From Ponticoccus alexandrii (GTDB taxonomy: Bacteria > Pseudomonadota > Alphaproteobacteria > Rhodobacterales > Rhodobacteraceae), in the NCBI RefSeq assembly GCF_016806125.1, contig NZ_CP047166.1, positions 1,302,001-1,366,000 of the forward strand: DNA of 64,000 nt. The letters run 5' to 3'. The notes under the pieces are model-generated. The model had not been told where the DNA came from, searched no databases, and was given only the letters and a program-made list of their open reading frames with translations. The first letter of the stretch is position 1. Every line of letters starts with the position of its first letter. Made by a program: the position numbers and the translations under genes. Positions 62,563-64,000 of the stretch are shown piece by piece.

Positions 62563-63957
62563 TTGCGATACATTGACTCAGCATCTCGAAACACGTCGGA
62601 CGCCCTCGGTGACTGGCTCGCCAGCTTCAACCCACAGGCTGTCGACGCCCTACGCTGGCAAACCGGATACTTCAGTGCGGACGGATTGGCTCCTTTGGTG
62701 CCCGTGATCGATGAGCTCAAAACGCAAGACCGATTGACGAACTGTGTGATCGGATCAAACGGCGGAGAAACCGGAGAGCCTGATATCGAAGCACTGGTCA
62801 GTCTCGTTGGAGCTCCAAGAACAAACGCAAAAATCGGTGTCGTTAGCTTCTCTGCGGGACTATTTCACCCAAAAGTCTATCACTTCACAAGGCTGGATGG
62901 CACTCAGGCCGCATATGTTGGATCGGCAAACCTGACTACTCCGGGCATTTCCGGTATGAACATCGAGGCGGGATTGCTTTTGGATTCGTCGGCCGGCGAT
63001 CCTGATCACGTCCTTACCGACGTCGCGGCCGCGATTGACGCTTGGTTCAATGGCACTCGGCCCGGGCTCTCAACGGTGACCTCGCTTGCCGATCTAGCAC
63101 CGCTTGTCGCTGCTGGAGTACTCGGTGTGGCTCCTACACCGCGTACATCGCAGTCTAGTTCCACGAGCAGCGGTGCGCCAACAGGCAAAGTTGGACTAAA
63201 GCCGCTGATCAAGTTTCCTCCTGTCTCGGTAAAAGGCAGCACTGTCCCGTCTGTGGCGTCGCCGGCTGCGGCGCCGTCCGCTCTGCCCAGCACGGGGACA
63301 GTAGCTGCATCCGTCGGACCACTTGCATCGAGCCCGCGCCCGCCGTTCCCCCCATATGTACTATTCGCTCCAGGCATCACGACACCGACACAAGGGGCCG
63401 CAGCTTTGACCGGATCGGCACTGGCGGGTAGCGCTGCGGGATTGGTCATTCGCCTCAATCGTGACAGTGCGAGACATTTCTCTGGAGGCAGCGGTACCGC
63501 AAATGTAAGTGTGCCGGTCGCGACCATTGGCACGATGAGGTTTGGCGTATTTCAGAGAAAGTACCAGCGGCCGCGCGCCGAGTTCGACCTTCGCATGCGT
63601 TATGTCTCAACTTCGGGTGGCTACGAAGTATCTGCATCTAGCACCAATATAATGGTCTATGGGTATGCGCCTGGTGAATCTGGCCATGGAGATGTGAGGA
63701 TGGTGGTGCCGGCTGCCCCCGCGCGCGCCATTCGCGATCATGCCGCGGCGCAAGGATTTCACGTCCCGACCGCCAACGATCCAATGATCCTAGAGTGGCC
63801 CACTCCAACCGACCCTGTATTCAAGGCGACATTCATCGATCCAGCTGAGCCCCTCTTCGCAACGGTGGACGGAATGCTTACCGCTGCATCAACCGGCGGA
63901 GTGCTCGTAGGGCAAGGTGCGTGCTGGTTGCCTACAGGAGTTTCGCCGCAGTGGTGA
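62563..63957 (+). CDS. PLD-family nuclease, BfiI/restriction-endonuclease-like
   Basis: The 464-residue product has an N-terminal phospholipase D-type domain (about 1-170): H-x-K in LFHPKVYHF (His102, Lys104) and GSANLT (Asn123) followed by Glu135 in GMNIEAGLLL. The His-Lys-Asn(-Glu) set without the classic HKD aspartate is that of BfiI/NgoFVII-type restriction nucleases, which work as dimers with one HxK each. Residues about 180-290 are a Ser/Thr/Ala/Pro-rich linker, and about 295-464 form a separate beta-rich domain that could bind DNA. The start is a TTG at 62563. Base composition is more AT-rich than most of the window. The next gene overlaps by GTGA. Confidence 0.75.
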   Translation: MRYIDSASRNTSDALGDWLASFNPQAVDALRWQTGYFSADGLAPLVPVIDELKTQDRLTNCVIGSNGGETGEPDIEALVSLVGAPRTNAKIGVVSFSAGLFHPKVYHFTRLDGTQAAYVGSANLTTPGISGMNIEAGLLLDSSAGDPDHVLTDVAAAIDAWFNGTRPGLSTVTSLADLAPLVAAGVLGVAPTPRTSQSSSTSSGAPTGKVGLKPLIKFPPVSVKGSTVPSVASPAAAPSALPSTGTVAASVGPLASSPRPPFPPYVLFAPGITTPTQGAAALTGSALAGSAAGLVIRLNRDSARHFSGGSGTANVSVPVATIGTMRFGVFQRKYQRPRAEFDLRMRYVSTSGGYEVSASSTNIMVYGYAPGESGHGDVRMVVPAAPARAIRDHAAAQGFHVPTANDPMILEWPTPTDPVFKATFIDPAEPLFATVDGMLTAASTGGVLVGQGACWLPTGVSPQW

Positions 63958-64000
63958 ACTCACCAAACGAGAAGGACGCGCTATTCTTTCCGGAGTATGA
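63954..64000 (+). CDS. Start of a gene coupled to the PLD nuclease (truncated by window end)
   Basis: A GTG at 63954 overlaps the PLD-gene stop (GTGA) and stays open to the last base (VNSPNEKDALFFPEY). AGGAG lies at 63936-63940. The overlap suggests a partner in the same system, but 15 codons are too few to identify it. Confidence 0.45.
   Translation, partial: MNSPNEKDALFFPEY

Overview
The window is high-GC DNA (many third positions G/C, ATGA/GTGA/TTGA overlaps) with a gene set typical of the Rhodobacteraceae (Roseobacter group) of the Alphaproteobacteria: hflKC with a Do-type protease, a betICBA choline operon, a SAM-II riboswitch on metZ, CarD, 7Fe ferredoxin FdxA, a SUV3-like helicase, and a DUF1127 gene followed by anti-Shine-Dalgarno ('cuckoo') RNA hairpins. 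The genus cannot be fixed from the sequence alone.

Layout. 0.4-8 kb: rpiA, an M15 peptidase, glutathione reductase, hflK-hflC-DUF2065 and a Do/DegP protease (sugar phosphate, redox and envelope quality control). 8-18 kb: a P5C reductase-like gene, a peptidoglycan-binding lipoprotein, a 2Fe-2S ferredoxin, a YmdB phosphoesterase, an SLC13/RCK permease, YebC, a divergent argP/lysE-type pair, and an EamA transporter. 18.5-24.1 kb: betI-betC-betB-betA, converting choline-O-sulfate or choline to glycine betaine, with a palindromic operator just upstream of betI. 24.4-40.2 kb: small proteins, glutathione peroxidase, PepF, a porin-like protein, a DNA ligase/exonuclease pair, lysophospholipase-like and SCP2 proteins, a TPR protein, the SUV3-like helicase with an S4 protein, and fdxA. 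40.4-49.7 kb: carD, a KefC-type antiporter, a hydrolase, riboswitch-metZ, folE2 and trkH. A roughly 205-bp dispersed repeat lies near both ends of this segment in opposite orientations. 49.7-59.5 kb: valS, the hairpin RNA array with its DUF1127 gene, mrp, and the minus-strand run SPOR lipoprotein-dacC-tmk-holB.

The most striking element is at 53.17-54.09 kb. On the minus strand a 72-residue DUF1127 protein is followed by 11 stem-loops that all display the identical 15-nt loop CUCUCCUCCUCCCUG (an anti-SD mimic), ending in a strong intrinsic terminator. The arrangement matches the CcaF1-CcsR locus known from Rhodobacter sphaeroides, but here it forms five complete two-hairpin modules plus a sixth terminal one and has grown by a 238-bp tandem duplication. 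Where the stems differ, the change gives a G-U pair only in the minus-strand RNA, which identifies the functional strand.

The right end (59.7-64 kb) begins at a tRNA-Ser(UGA) gene and looks like an accessory region: two divergent copies of a roughly 208-bp direct repeat flank a TcmP / three-Cys (Gp37/Gp68) gene pair. Beyond them lies a more AT-rich PLD-type nuclease gene resembling BfiI-family restriction enzymes, coupled by a GTGA overlap to a gene that runs off the window. A short intergenic motif (GGTATTT...GACCAAAGAAG) recurs at least seven times between genes across the window.
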